From Roseinatronobacter alkalisoli (GTDB taxonomy: Bacteria > Pseudomonadota > Alphaproteobacteria > Rhodobacterales > Rhodobacteraceae): DNA of 64,000 bases. Both the position numbers and the translations under genes were made by a program. Position 1 is the stretch's first letter. Every line of letters begins with the position of its first letter. Below, one piece after another: positions 37,179 to 46,035 of the stretch. The stretch lies in NCBI RefSeq assembly GCF_028745735.1, contig NZ_JAQZSM010000004.1:124001-188000 (forward strand). The letters are read 5' to 3'. The notes below the pieces were generated by a model. It ran no database searches. It was not told the DNA's origin and was given only the letters and a program-made list of their open reading frames with translations.

Positions 37179-38444
37179 ATGGAACTGAAACGACGCACTA
37201 TTCTGGGCAGCATGGCCGCAGGGGCCGCAATCCTGTCAGCGCCCGCGGTGCTGGGCCAGACACGCCCGCGCGTTGTGGTGATTGGCGGGGGATCGGGTGG
37301 GGCCACGGCCGCGCGCTATATCGCGCGCGACAGCCAGGGTGCCATCGATGTGACGCTGGTTGAACCGACGCGCATGTATTACACCTGCTACTTCTCCAAC
37401 CTGTATATTGGCGGGTTCTGGGAACTGGCGGATATGGGCCATTCCTATGGTACGCTTGCCGCGCGCCACGGCATCAATGTGGTGCATGACTGGGCCGTTG
37501 GCGTGGACCGCGATGCGCAGACTGTCACCCTGGCCGGGGGCGACACGCTGCCCTATGACCGGCTGGTCATTTCACCGGGCATCGATTTTCGTGAAGACAG
37601 CGTGCCGGGCTGGTCGGTCGCGGCACAAAACCGGATGCCGCATGCCTATAAGGCCGGCAGCCAGTCGGAATTGCTGAAAGCGCAGATGGAAAACATGCGC
37701 GAAGGCGGCACCTATTGCATGGTGGCCCCGCCCAACCCTTATCGCTGCCCCCCCGGCCCCTATGAACGGATTTCGATGGTGGCGCATGTGCTGTCAGAGC
37801 GTAACCCGACCGCGAAAATCCTGATCGTGGACCCGAAGGAGAATTTCTCGAAACAGGGTCTGTTCGAAGATGGCTGGGCGCGGCACTACCCCGGCATGAT
37901 CGAACGTGTCGGCCCCGATTTCGGGGCGGACAACGTTTCCGTTGACCCCGAGGCAATGACCGTTTCCATCGATGGTGTCATTGAACAGGTCGATGTCTGC
38001 AATGTCATTCCGGGCCAGAAGGCCGGGCGCATTGCCGAACTTGCAGGCATTACTGATGACAGCGGCTGGGCGCCCGCTGTTCCCGCCAATATGAAAAGCC
38101 GGATGGATGACAAGGTTTATATCCTTGGCGATGCCGCCGCGCAGGGGGATATGCCGAAATCCGGTTTCTCGGCCAATAGTCAGGCAAAGGTCGCGGCGAA
38201 TTCGATCCGGCATGAACTGACGGATGCGCGGCTGTTCCCCGCGCGCTATGCCAATACCTGCTGGTCGCTTATCGGCACGGATGATGGCGTGAAAGTCGGC
38301 GCATCTTATGAAGCCACCGAGGAAAAAATCGCCAGCGTCGAAGGGTTTATCAGCCAGGTGGGCGAAGATGCCGATCTGCGCCGCCAAACTTATGAAGAAA
38401 GCATCGGCTGGTATAACGGCATCGTCGCGGACATGTTCAGCTGA
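37179..38444 (+). CDS. soxF: Flavocytochrome c sulfide dehydrogenase-like flavoprotein, SoxF
   Basis: The 421-residue protein has a Tat-like signal (LKRRTILGSMAAGAAILSA), a FAD fingerprint VVVIGGGSGGATAARYI, and redox Cys residues in MYYTCYFSNLYIGG and ANTCWSLIG, as in FccB. The sequence YILGDAAAQGDMPKSGFSAN is the second FAD region. It oxidises sulfide in the periplasm with the dihaem cytochrome as partner. ATG 37179 follows GGGAGGA by six bases. No soxXA, soxB or soxCD is present in the window, so this is a reduced sox set. Confidence 0.88.
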   Translation: MELKRRTILGSMAAGAAILSAPAVLGQTRPRVVVIGGGSGGATAARYIARDSQGAIDVTLVEPTRMYYTCYFSNLYIGGFWELADMGHSYGTLAARHGINVVHDWAVGVDRDAQTVTLAGGDTLPYDRLVISPGIDFREDSVPGWSVAAQNRMPHAYKAGSQSELLKAQMENMREGGTYCMVAPPNPYRCPPGPYERISMVAHVLSERNPTAKILIVDPKENFSKQGLFEDGWARHYPGMIERVGPDFGADNVSVDPEAMTVSIDGVIEQVDVCNVIPGQKAGRIAELAGITDDSGWAPAVPANMKSRMDDKVYILGDAAAQGDMPKSGFSANSQAKVAANSIRHELTDARLFPARYANTCWSLIGTDDGVKVGASYEATEEKIASVEGFISQVGEDADLRRQTYEESIGWYNGIVADMFS

Positions 38445-38533
38445 TGCAGGGTGCGGCAGAAACCGGGTGCCGGTTTCTGCGTCGCGGACATGCGGTAGTA
38501 TAAGATCAGATCGTGTCCGCGTGAATGCATATG

Positions 38534-38578
38534 ACTGCGGTGGGGGGCAGGTGAAGGCCTGCCCCCCCCCACCGCAGT
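38534..38578. terminator. Poly-C hairpin between convergent soxF and the flagellar cluster
   Basis: The arms ACTGCGGTGGGGGGCAGG (534-551 of the 38 kb block) and a right arm beginning CCTG, then nine C, then ACCGCAGT pair with a three-base bulge of extra C. It lies between genes that converge and probably works as a bidirectional terminator, although no long T-run follows on the plus strand. Confidence 0.55.
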
Positions 38579-38698
38579 TCTGTCATATTGCTTATGTGTG
38601 TCCGGGTCGCGTGAAACGGGTTCCCGTGTTTGCGCAACGGGGCAGGCTCATGCCCATGTCGTGCAGAACCGGTTCCGGCGCAGCATGCCCCTTGGCCG

Positions 38699-40954
38699 CT
38701 ATGGGGTCTGGTCCAGTAAATCCGCCAGCCGTTCCCGCAGCTGTGCGCTGTCGCGAACTGTATTCCTGCCCGCATGCAGCAGGCCGATTGCATCATCCAC
38801 TGCGGCCCCCGCTGCAGACGATGCGTTTTGCGCAGCATCCATACCATCTGACTGCAAGGTCTGCGGGTCGGGGCCGTCAGCGACGTCACCGCCCGGTGAT
38901 GCTGTTTCAGCGGTCGCGGTCCTGCCCGCAACAACAGCGGGTGGCCGGGCGTCAACCGGGGGCAATGTCAGGGGGGCGGGCCAGAACGGCCCGATCTGTT
39001 CCTGCCTTGACGTTGCAGGCGGTGCTGGCGAAATTGCATCAGCGCTGTCCGGTGCCGCAGTGGTTCCGGGCGTCGTGGCCATTAATTCCGCCTGAGCAGT
39101 GAACCCCAGCGATGACAGTCTTGCCGCCAGGTCCTGCGCCACATCCCTGGGCAGGGGTAATTGCCACGGCGCATAGGCGAAGGCCAGCGTCACGAATGTC
39201 ACGTCATCGGCGTCGCGCGATAATTCATGCAGCAATTGTGCGAACAAGCTTTCTGCATCGGCGGGGGCAAAACCCGCTTCATCGCCATGCGCAAGTGACA
39301 GCGCATCTGCGAAGCGGCCTGTTCGTGACAACCCTTTTGCCAGAAAACGCGCGATCCTGTGCCCTTCGGCTGAACCGCGCAGCGGCAGCAGAATCGCGCG
39401 CGCCTCATCCACCAGATCGTCGGACAGCGGAAGGTTCATGTCCTGTTGGCGGGTCAGCAGCAGCGTCAGCGATTCGACGCTTGGATCTGACAGCAGGTCG
39501 TGTTCAAGACGTTCCGCCACCTGCACGGAGACCCGCGGCAGGTCAAGCGCGGCCTGCGCAATCCGAAGCGGGTCGGATTGCCCTTCGGCCACGCGGTCCA
39601 GACTGTCCCGGATGGCATGCGCATGGGACACGTGACCTTGCACGACAAGATGCCGGACAAGATGCGGACCAAGATGTAACCTCAAATGGGGGGGCAGGCC
39701 CTGAATTGCCTGCACCAGCGCGGGAAATGCAAAGTTTTCAGGCAGATCATCCGGCAGAATTGCCAGCGCCTGCCAAAGCGGTGCCATTCCGTCGCAATTC
39801 TCAAGATAGGTAGGAAGAAGGTCCGGAGGAAGAGGCGCAAGATCAACAAGGTGACCAAGGATTTCCAGAATCCTGTCTTCCTGCCGCAAGGGGTGCAGCA
39901 GTGACAGGATCACGCGCGCTTCCGCGCCGAAACCCAGATACAGATGATGTTTGACCAGATTTCGGGTAATTTCGGCATCAAGGCTGTCAATCTCGGTGAA
40001 CAGCAGCCCCGGAATATGGGGCACAAGCGCGGTGGTGGCGGGATCGGCCCATGCTGCAGGGTCGATCAGGTCGGATGGCGGGCATGATGCAAAGAGATCA
40101 TCCTGCAATCTGCGTGCTATGGCCCCGCGCGCGGCGGACACGCTGTCCGTTACCGAAAATTGCCCGGCTGCGCGGAGATCTTGCGCCGTGGTTCCGGACG
40201 GAACCGGCGCATCCGGGCTATGTGCGCGGGATATACCGGCAGGGGGGCTGTAGGGGGCGGGGGTCAGAAGCCCCTGACCGGTTGCTTCAGACAAGACCCG
40301 CCCAAGTTCCCGCGTCATGCCTGGCATCGCGAACTCCGGTTTGTCGCTGACCGTGTCGTCCTGCGCGGGTTCCATAACGGGTGTATGCGCGCCAAGCACC
40401 TGCCGCAACAGCAGCGAGGGGCCTTGCGGAAGGGGTTGCGCGCGCCCTGCAAGCATGGACGCAAGGGATTGCCCGGCCGCCAGTGCGTAGCTCCCGCCGC
40501 CCTCTGCTGGGTGTGGCAATGCGGGCTGCGGGTGGGGGGCGCGCGTCGGTGGGCGACGGGTATCAACTGTGGCGCGCGTGATCGGGATGTTCACCCTGGC
40601 TATGTCGATGACAAGGTTCCGCGGCAGATCTTCGGCCGCGTGCAGGCGGCAATCGCAGGCCAGCGTCAGTTCAAGTCCCGCATCGGTTTGCGTCAGCGTC
40701 GCAAGTCGCGTGCGCGGAATACGGGCGAATGTCTGGGACAGATCGAATGCCAGCGCAGGACCGGAAATGGTCAGATCGGCCTTGCGGCCCTGCTGGGTCA
40801 GGCGCCAGTCGTTTTCATCAGGCATCTGGATGACAAGCCGGGTAAAGGCCGCATGCTCCCCGGCGCGGACGGGAATGGTGGTGACTTGCGCCACCGCCCC
40901 GGTGCCGACGAAACAGATTCCGATGATCGCGATGATTTGTCCGGCTGTCCACAT
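38699..40954 (-). CDS. Large exported protein of unknown function in the flagellar cluster
   Basis: The 751-residue protein begins with a signal peptide (IIAIIGICFVGTGAVAQ). An N-terminal AMIN-like or beta-sandwich segment (residues 25-120) is followed by a low-complexity Pro-rich linker (about 135-165: TRRPPTRAPHPQPALPHPAE). A long helical-repeat region of Leu/Ala-rich pairs spans about 290-640, and the tail is Ala/Pro-rich. It follows motA by three bases on the same strand, so it is probably made with the stator. I do not recognise a named family. Similar long exported proteins are known beside motA in Rhodobacterales; a role at the motor or in the periplasm is only inferred. Confidence 0.72.
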   Translation of the reverse strand: MWTAGQIIAIIGICFVGTGAVAQVTTIPVRAGEHAAFTRLVIQMPDENDWRLTQQGRKADLTISGPALAFDLSQTFARIPRTRLATLTQTDAGLELTLACDCRLHAAEDLPRNLVIDIARVNIPITRATVDTRRPPTRAPHPQPALPHPAEGGGSYALAAGQSLASMLAGRAQPLPQGPSLLLRQVLGAHTPVMEPAQDDTVSDKPEFAMPGMTRELGRVLSEATGQGLLTPAPYSPPAGISRAHSPDAPVPSGTTAQDLRAAGQFSVTDSVSAARGAIARRLQDDLFASCPPSDLIDPAAWADPATTALVPHIPGLLFTEIDSLDAEITRNLVKHHLYLGFGAEARVILSLLHPLRQEDRILEILGHLVDLAPLPPDLLPTYLENCDGMAPLWQALAILPDDLPENFAFPALVQAIQGLPPHLRLHLGPHLVRHLVVQGHVSHAHAIRDSLDRVAEGQSDPLRIAQAALDLPRVSVQVAERLEHDLLSDPSVESLTLLLTRQQDMNLPLSDDLVDEARAILLPLRGSAEGHRIARFLAKGLSRTGRFADALSLAHGDEAGFAPADAESLFAQLLHELSRDADDVTFVTLAFAYAPWQLPLPRDVAQDLAARLSSLGFTAQAELMATTPGTTAAPDSADAISPAPPATSRQEQIGPFWPAPLTLPPVDARPPAVVAGRTATAETASPGGDVADGPDPQTLQSDGMDAAQNASSAAGAAVDDAIGLLHAGRNTVRDSAQLRERLADLLDQTP

Positions 40955-40957
40955 GCT

Positions 40958-41827
40958 TCAGGCCGCATTTTTCTTGAGATCGCGCATGGCATTTTCGAGT
41001 TCGTTGAAACCCGGTCGCTGGTGGTGGGGTGTGTTCTGGCGCCCGACCTCAATGCAGATATTGGCCGGATGGGAATGCAGGTTTGCAATCAGGACTTCGC
41101 GGATCAACTGGAGGAAATGGTCGTCTTCCTCGACAATATCGCGCATGCGCGCCGCGATCGGACCAACGAAACCATATGCCATGAAAACACCCAGAAATGT
41201 GCCGGTAAGTGCGCCGCCAATCATTTTTCCGAGTATTTCAGGGGGTTCCGCAATTGCACCCATGGTCTTGATAATGCCCAGCACCGCCGCAACGATTCCC
41301 AGTGCAGGTAGCGCGTCTGCCACGATCTGCACGGCATGGCTTGTGTGGAGTGCGTGATGTTTATGCGCTTCCAGCCGTTTATCCAGGACTTCCTCGACCT
41401 GATGCGGATCGTCATAATTCATCGAGGCCGCGCGCAACGTATCGCAGATCAGGTCCACAACGTCATGATCTGCCTGAATTTTCGGGTATTTTGAGAAGAT
41501 GGCCGACTCAGTCGGTGCCTCGATCTGTTCTTCGATGGCGACCGGGTTCTGGCGCGACAGCCAGATCAGTTCGAACAGCAGGCACAGAAGATCACGGTAG
41601 TCATCCGGCAGCCATTTCGGCCCCTTGAACACGCGCGATATATCCCGCCCGGTGCTTCTGAGGGTGCCACTGTTATTGCCAAGAATGAATGCACCTGCCG
41701 CTGCGCCGCCGATGATCATCAGTTCGAAGGGCAATGCCTTCAGAATAATGCCCATCGTTCCGCCCGCCGCAAGATAGCCGCCGAAAACCATGACGAAGAT
41801 GATGACGATGCCGAAGATTGCGATCAC
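40958..41827 (-). CDS. motA: Flagellar motor stator protein MotA
   Basis: The 289-residue protein has four membrane spans and the MotA pattern: FELMIIGGAAAGAFILGN, the Pro-containing PALGIVAAVLGIIKTMG and GGALTGTFLGVFMAYGFVGP, plus cytoplasmic charged residues near ARMRDIVEEDD that contact FliG. It conducts protons or sodium with MotB, which is not in the window. It lies downstream of the MotE-like gene after a 100-bp gap and just upstream of the 751-residue exported protein. Confidence 0.93.
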   Translation of the reverse strand: MIAIFGIVIIFVMVFGGYLAAGGTMGIILKALPFELMIIGGAAAGAFILGNNSGTLRSTGRDISRVFKGPKWLPDDYRDLLCLLFELIWLSRQNPVAIEEQIEAPTESAIFSKYPKIQADHDVVDLICDTLRAASMNYDDPHQVEEVLDKRLEAHKHHALHTSHAVQIVADALPALGIVAAVLGIIKTMGAIAEPPEILGKMIGGALTGTFLGVFMAYGFVGPIAARMRDIVEEDDHFLQLIREVLIANLHSHPANICIEVGRQNTPHHQRPGFNELENAMRDLKKNAA

Positions 41828-41927
41828 GATAAGCCTCTGACTTTGGGGTGCGAGTGCTGGCCCGCCCCATGATTATCGCGCAACTTTGTTAAGAAGGCGC
41901 TTCGCGTTTGCATGAAATCCTGTCGCG

Positions 41928-42518
41928 TTATTCCCTGGGCGTGTTGGCATTGCGCCCCGCCATGACGGCGCTGATCGCATAGGCCGTCACCGGATCAAGC
42001 GCCGCCATGACGGCACCGGCAAAATCCGGACGCAGCCTTGCAAAAAAACCGGCGGCGAACTGAACATCCATCTGGCTGAACAATTCCGCGGCCTGCTGGG
42101 GTTTCATATGTTCATATACAGTGGTCAGGCGCGCGACATCGTCTTCTGCGGAGGATTCGGTCAGCGCCACGGTTTGTAGCAGGCGCTGTTCCGCAAGGGC
42201 GAGCTGTTCGATCTGCTGGCGGATTTCTGCTTCTGCCTGCTGCAAATCCTGCGCGCGTTGTGTCAGGTTGTCTTCCATCTGCTGCAAGCGGGCTTCGCGC
42301 GCCCGCAGGCTTTGAAACAGATCGCCCGGGTCGGCAGGATTCACCTGCGCAGCAGTGGTTGTTTCTGCGGCTATGGGAGTGTTTTCCGCAGCAATGACTT
42401 CGGCGACCCCCAGACCCAGACGGGACATCCCGGCGAGGAAAAACATCCCCGCAAGCACCAGCAACGCGGATGACGCCCCGCGCCTGCCAGGTGTTTTGGC
42501 TTTGGCGGTGTGTTTCAT
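41928..42518 (-). CDS. MotE-like flagellar accessory protein
   Basis: The 196-residue protein has one N-terminal membrane span (SALLVLAGMFFLAGMSRLGL), a coiled coil rich in Glu/Gln (about residues 70-115: LQQMEDNLTQRAQDLQQAEA) and a C-terminal MgtE_N-like helical segment (YEHMKPQQAAELFSQMDVQF). This is the architecture of MotE, a chaperone or partner of MotC in rhizobia, and of similar proteins in Rhodobacter flagellar clusters. It overlaps the upstream 143-residue gene by four bases, implying coupling. Confidence 0.75.
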   Translation of the reverse strand: MKHTAKAKTPGRRGASSALLVLAGMFFLAGMSRLGLGVAEVIAAENTPIAAETTTAAQVNPADPGDLFQSLRAREARLQQMEDNLTQRAQDLQQAEAEIRQQIEQLALAEQRLLQTVALTESSAEDDVARLTTVYEHMKPQQAAELFSQMDVQFAAGFFARLRPDFAGAVMAALDPVTAYAISAVMAGRNANTPRE

Positions 42519-42946
42519 TTGCGCTGCCCCGCTGTTTCACGTTGTCGCAAAATACGCGGTTTGTTGCCCCTGCCATGCGCCAGAGGCGTGAAGGTAATGT
42601 CGCCCTCGCTGCTGGTTTCGTCCTTTGCGGAAATGTCTGCATCCGCCATGTTGCGTGCGCCCGGCGGTCTTGGTTTCGCGGCTGCGAGCAGCAGTTCAAG
42701 GTTGCGCGTCGCGGTCTGCGCGCGCGCAATTGTCAGGTTGAGGTTGCTTTCCGCCCTGGTGCTGGATTGCGACGCGGTGTCCAACGCCTGTGTCAGTGCG
42801 TCCACCTGTTGTGACAGGATCGCAATAGCGGAGCCCACATCCCCGTCAAGCCGGGTCAGCGCTCGCAATCTGCGCGATAGCAGCATGCAATAGGCCGCGG
42901 CCAGCAGGGCACCGAGCGCAAATGCGATATCAACAAGAAATGCCAT
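42515..42946 (-). CDS. Small membrane-anchored coiled-coil protein of the fliL-motA cluster
   Basis: The 143-residue protein has a single N-terminal membrane segment (FLVDIAFALGALLAAAYCML) followed by a helical region (IAILSQQVDALTQALDTASQ) and a charged, low-complexity tail. No named family is recognised. AGGGGG precedes ATG 42946. It lies between fliL (10 bases upstream) and the MotE-like gene (four-base overlap), so a flagellar function is likely from position alone. Confidence 0.7.
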   Translation of the reverse strand: MAFLVDIAFALGALLAAAYCMLLSRRLRALTRLDGDVGSAIAILSQQVDALTQALDTASQSSTRAESNLNLTIARAQTATRNLELLLAAAKPRPPGARNMADADISAKDETSSEGDITFTPLAHGRGNKPRILRQRETAGQRK

Positions 42947-42956
42947 GATAAACCCC

Positions 42957-43442
42957 CTAGCTAAGTACAAATTCCGTGATCAGGAAATCGCGGATATGCC
43001 CCTGACCCGCGACAGTTTGTAACCGCCGCAGGATCTGGGCGCGCAGCCGGATCAGGGATGCGGGTTCCGCCAGATCCCTGGGGTCCACCGCGCGAAGATA
43101 CATGTTGATGACGTCGATAAAGCGCGGTTGCAGGCGTTCCAGTTCCACGCGCGATGCAGCCGCCACCTCCAGCTGGCCGGAGAACAGCAGATGGCGTGAA
43201 CCGGAACCGGGCGCCAGACTTACGGTGATTCGCTCAACCGGAATGAAAGCAAAATCCTGCGCATGTGGCGCGAGCCTGCCGGTAGAGTCCGGCGGGGCGA
43301 GTATCAGGCCCGAATAGACCGCGTAAAAACCCCCGCCGCCCAACAGGGTCGCACCCAGAATGCCCATCAATACCGGCAGAATGCGCGCCTTCCTGCGGGG
43401 GGCGACCCCGGTGTCGGGTGGTGTGTCAGTGGCTGCGTTCAT
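42957..43442 (-). CDS. fliL: Flagellar basal-body-associated protein FliL
   Basis: The 161-residue protein has a cytoplasmic N-terminus, one membrane span (ILPVLMGILGATLLGGGGFY) and a periplasmic FliL domain: FIPVERITVSLAPGSGSRHL, FSGQLEVAAASRVELERLQP and LQTVAGQGHIRDFLITEFVL. FliL forms rings around the stator. ATG 43442 follows the segment where the transmembrane topology begins to make sense; longer readings to 43550 would overlap the promoter shared with fliF. It is divergent from fliF. Confidence 0.88.
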   Translation of the reverse strand: MNAATDTPPDTGVAPRRKARILPVLMGILGATLLGGGGFYAVYSGLILAPPDSTGRLAPHAQDFAFIPVERITVSLAPGSGSRHLLFSGQLEVAAASRVELERLQPRFIDVINMYLRAVDPRDLAEPASLIRLRAQILRRLQTVAGQGHIRDFLITEFVLS

Positions 43443-43489
43443 CGGTCTGTTCCTGAAAAGCGAATTTTCTTTGGTATGCCACAAGGTCA

Positions 43490-43504
43490 CTAACCGATTG
43501 TTAA
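43490..43504. promoter_or_regulatory. CtrA-like box between fliL and fliF
   Basis: CTAA (43490-43493), seven bases, then TTAA (43501-43504) is one mismatch from the CtrA consensus TTAA-N7-TTAA. CtrA controls flagellar genes in Rhodobacterales. It lies 48 bases upstream of the fliL start and 60 bases upstream of the fliF start. Confidence 0.45.
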
Positions 43505-43563
43505 GCGAGAGCGGCGAAACTGCGATCAGTTCAAGGGCAGAAGCCCGCACAAGGAGATTCGCA

Positions 43564-45165
43564 GTGCAGAAGATTCAGCCGCTCTGGGCCGCACTGGACA
43601 CTAGCAGACGGGTCATGCTTATCGGGGCCGTCATTCTGATGTTCGCCGCGGTCATGGGGCTGGCCCGGCTGGCGTCCAGTCCCGGAATGTCATTGCTATA
43701 TGCCGGACTGGAAGATTCCGCCGCAGGCGAGGTTCTTCAGACGCTCGATGCCAGGGGCATACGCTATGATGTGCGCGGGGACGCAGTATTCGTGCCGTCG
43801 GCGCAGCGCGATGAAACCCGTCTGATGCTGGCCGCAGCCGGTCTGCCCGCGAATTCACATTCGGGTTATGAACTGCTTGATTCGCTGTCGGGTTTCGGCA
43901 CCACATCGCAGATGTTCGACGCGGCCTATTGGCGTGCGCGTGAAGGGGAACTTGCGCGCACCATCACGGCCAGCCCGCATATCCGTTCGGCGCGGGTCCA
44001 TATATCGCAGGGGTCGAGCACGGCGTTCCGGCGCGAGATATCGCCCGGTGCATCGGTCACGGTCAGCACGACATCGGGTATGCTGAACCCCGCGCAGGCA
44101 CGCGCGATCCGCTATCTTGTCGCCTCGGCCATCGCAGGCATGCAGCCGGAGGGCGTGTCGGTCATCGATGGCACCGGGGGCCTTGTCTATGGTCCCGAAA
44201 CCGAGGCGCTGGCCAATGGCACGGCCAGCGACCGCGAAGCAGATATCCGCCGCCGGGTCGAACGCCTGCTGGAAGCGCATGTCGGTCACGGGCGCGCGGT
44301 GGTCGAACTCAGCATGGAAACCGTAACTGACCGTGAGACGATACAGGAACGACTGGTCGACCCCGATACCCGCGTGGCCATCAGCACCGAAACCGAAGAA
44401 AGCGAGAGTAACAGCACTGATTCGCGCGGGCAGGGGGTGACAGTTGCCAGCAATCTGCCAGACGGGGATGCCGCCGGGGCGGATGGCAGCGCGCAGAACC
44501 GTGAAAGTCAGAACCGCCAGCGAACCAATTTCGATATGTCGGAAACGAGGCGCGAAATCGAACGTCTGCCCGGCGCGATCCGGCGGTTGACGGTCGCGGT
44601 GCTGATTGACGGCATCTATGACACTGGCGCTGATGGTACGGTAACATGGCGACCGCGCAATGCCGAGGAACTGGAAAGCCTGCATGAGCTTGTCGCCTCT
44701 GCTGTGGGCTATGACGAAACCCGCGGAGATGTGATCACGCTGCGCTCCTTGCCGTTCGAGCCCGTTGCCGCGCTGGGAACCGAGGCGGGTTCCGGTCTTC
44801 TGTCGGCGTCTGGACTGGATATCATGACGCTGCTGCAATGGGTTTTCGCCCTTCTGGCGTTGGTGTTTCTGGCCGTGTTCGTGCTGCGCCCCATCCTGCG
44901 GGCCGCCATGCAGCAGAACACTGGGCAGGGGCTTGACCGGCTGGAAAATACCTTGCCGGCCGGTCTGCCGGAGGATGACGGGTTTCCTGACATGGCAAGC
45001 CCGCTGGCGCTGGATTTTTCCAGCATTGGCGGCGGTGGCGGGCCCGGTCAGCATGATGATCCGGTCGCCCGGTTGCGCCAGCTGATTGCGGAGCGTCAGC
45101 AGGAATCTGTCGAAGTCCTGCGCCACTGGATGGACGATGCGAACACCCCTTCGAAAGGCACTTAG
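43564..45165 (+). CDS. fliF: Flagellar MS-ring protein FliF
   Basis: The 533-residue protein has an N-terminal span (VMLIGAVILMFAAVMGLARL), the YscJ/FliF ring domain with MSLLYAGLEDSAAGEVLQTL, ARTITASPHIRSARVHISQG, then a variable low-complexity linker (about residues 275-320) and a C-terminal span (LLQWVFALLALVFLAVFVLR). A short cytoplasmic tail that binds FliG follows. GTG 43564 is chosen because AAGGAGA lies eight bases upstream; a longer in-frame reading overlaps fliL. It leads fliF-fliH-fliN-fliP; fliG, which often follows fliF, is absent here. Confidence 0.92.
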   Translation: MQKIQPLWAALDTSRRVMLIGAVILMFAAVMGLARLASSPGMSLLYAGLEDSAAGEVLQTLDARGIRYDVRGDAVFVPSAQRDETRLMLAAAGLPANSHSGYELLDSLSGFGTTSQMFDAAYWRAREGELARTITASPHIRSARVHISQGSSTAFRREISPGASVTVSTTSGMLNPAQARAIRYLVASAIAGMQPEGVSVIDGTGGLVYGPETEALANGTASDREADIRRRVERLLEAHVGHGRAVVELSMETVTDRETIQERLVDPDTRVAISTETEESESNSTDSRGQGVTVASNLPDGDAAGADGSAQNRESQNRQRTNFDMSETRREIERLPGAIRRLTVAVLIDGIYDTGADGTVTWRPRNAEELESLHELVASAVGYDETRGDVITLRSLPFEPVAALGTEAGSGLLSASGLDIMTLLQWVFALLALVFLAVFVLRPILRAAMQQNTGQGLDRLENTLPAGLPEDDGFPDMASPLALDFSSIGGGGGPGQHDDPVARLRQLIAERQQESVEVLRHWMDDANTPSKGT

Positions 45166-45756
45166 ATGCGAAATGCGATGCTGAAGCTGGAGGTGTTCGA
45201 GACATCTTCGCCGGATGCGGAACCCGTGCTGAACGCGGCCGCCGCCGAGGAATTGCGCGAAACCGCCTATGAGCAGGGCTATGGCGCGGGCTGGCAGGAC
45301 GCGCTGGAGCAGATTCGCGATGAAGATACCCAGCGCCGGAACGCGGCACTGGAGGCACTTCAGGCGATAAGCTTCACCTATAATGAAGCGCATTCAACGC
45401 TGGAACAGTCCTTCCTGACACTGACACAGGCCGTGCTGGAAAGGCTGGTGCCGGAAGCGCTGCGGCTGTCGTTGCCGGGGTTGGTTCTGGACAGCATGCA
45501 GCAGATGATCACCCGCGACACCCGCACCGCGCTTCAGATCCTCTGCGCCCCCGGCATGCGTGCAGTGCTGGAGGATGTGACCACGGCAGTCCCCGGTCTG
45601 GAAGCCGAAATTCTGGAAGAGCCAAGCTACAGCGAGGCCCAGATATCCCTGCGTGTGCAGGACTATCAACGCAACATTGATCTGGACGCGATTCTGGCAC
45701 AGCTCCATGCAGCTTTTGACCAGCAGGTCACCGCCAGAGAACAGAAAGAGGCATGA
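45166..45756 (+). CDS. fliH: Flagellar export ATPase regulator FliH-like
   Basis: The 196-residue protein has the FliH layout: a short N-terminal segment, a Gly/Ala-rich helix (AYEQGYGAGWQDALEQIRDE), and a C-terminal domain (LSLPGLVLDSMQQMITRDTR, then LRVQDYQRNIDL). FliH holds the FliI ATPase inactive and brings it to the export gate; fliI is not in the window. The start follows the fliF stop immediately; ATG 45178 is an alternative. It overlaps fliN by four bases. Confidence 0.78.
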   Translation: MRNAMLKLEVFETSSPDAEPVLNAAAAEELRETAYEQGYGAGWQDALEQIRDEDTQRRNAALEALQAISFTYNEAHSTLEQSFLTLTQAVLERLVPEALRLSLPGLVLDSMQQMITRDTRTALQILCAPGMRAVLEDVTTAVPGLEAEILEEPSYSEAQISLRVQDYQRNIDLDAILAQLHAAFDQQVTAREQKEA

Positions 45757-46031
45757 CCATGGAAGACCGAGATATGAACACCGCCATACTGGAACAGGTG
45801 CCGGTGGAAATTGCCGTATCCGTCGGGCGCGCAAGGCCCATGGTGCGTGAACTGATGCGGCTGGACCGTGATTCCGTGTTGCCGCTGAACCGCCGGATTG
45901 AAGATCCGGTTGAATTGTTCATCGGTGACAAACTGATTGCGCGCGGCGTGCTTGAAGAGATGGAGGGCGAGAACGCGGGCTTTCTGGGCGTGCGCCTGAC
46001 GGAGATTATCGACCTGAAAGCGGCGCTGTAG
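45753..46031 (+). CDS. fliN: Flagellar motor switch protein FliN
   Basis: The 92-residue protein is a single SpoA/FliN domain: VPVEIAVSVGRARPMVREL, LDRDSVLPLNRRIEDPVELF and IGDKLIARGVLEEMEGENAG, close to the consensus GxxLxLD...VxxxxNxxLIARGE. FliN is part of the C-ring with FliM and FliG. An overlap of four bases with fliH, and a four-base gap to fliP, point to one transcript. Confidence 0.92.
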   Translation: MTMEDRDMNTAILEQVPVEIAVSVGRARPMVRELMRLDRDSVLPLNRRIEDPVELFIGDKLIARGVLEEMEGENAGFLGVRLTEIIDLKAAL

Positions 46032-46035
46032 GGAT

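Noticed and set aside
36668-37306. Minus-strand frame opposite soxE and soxF
   Set aside because: It is antisense to the second haem motif of the cytochrome and shows no domain.
40160-41311. Open frame of about 380 codons opposite the 751-residue gene and motA
   Set aside because: It overlaps the signature regions of motA in antisense and has Arg/Gly/Cys-rich composition typical of shadow frames.
43360-43563. N-terminal extension of FliF
   Set aside because: It is antisense to the start of fliL and lacks conserved residues; GTG 43564 follows a strong AAGGAGA site.
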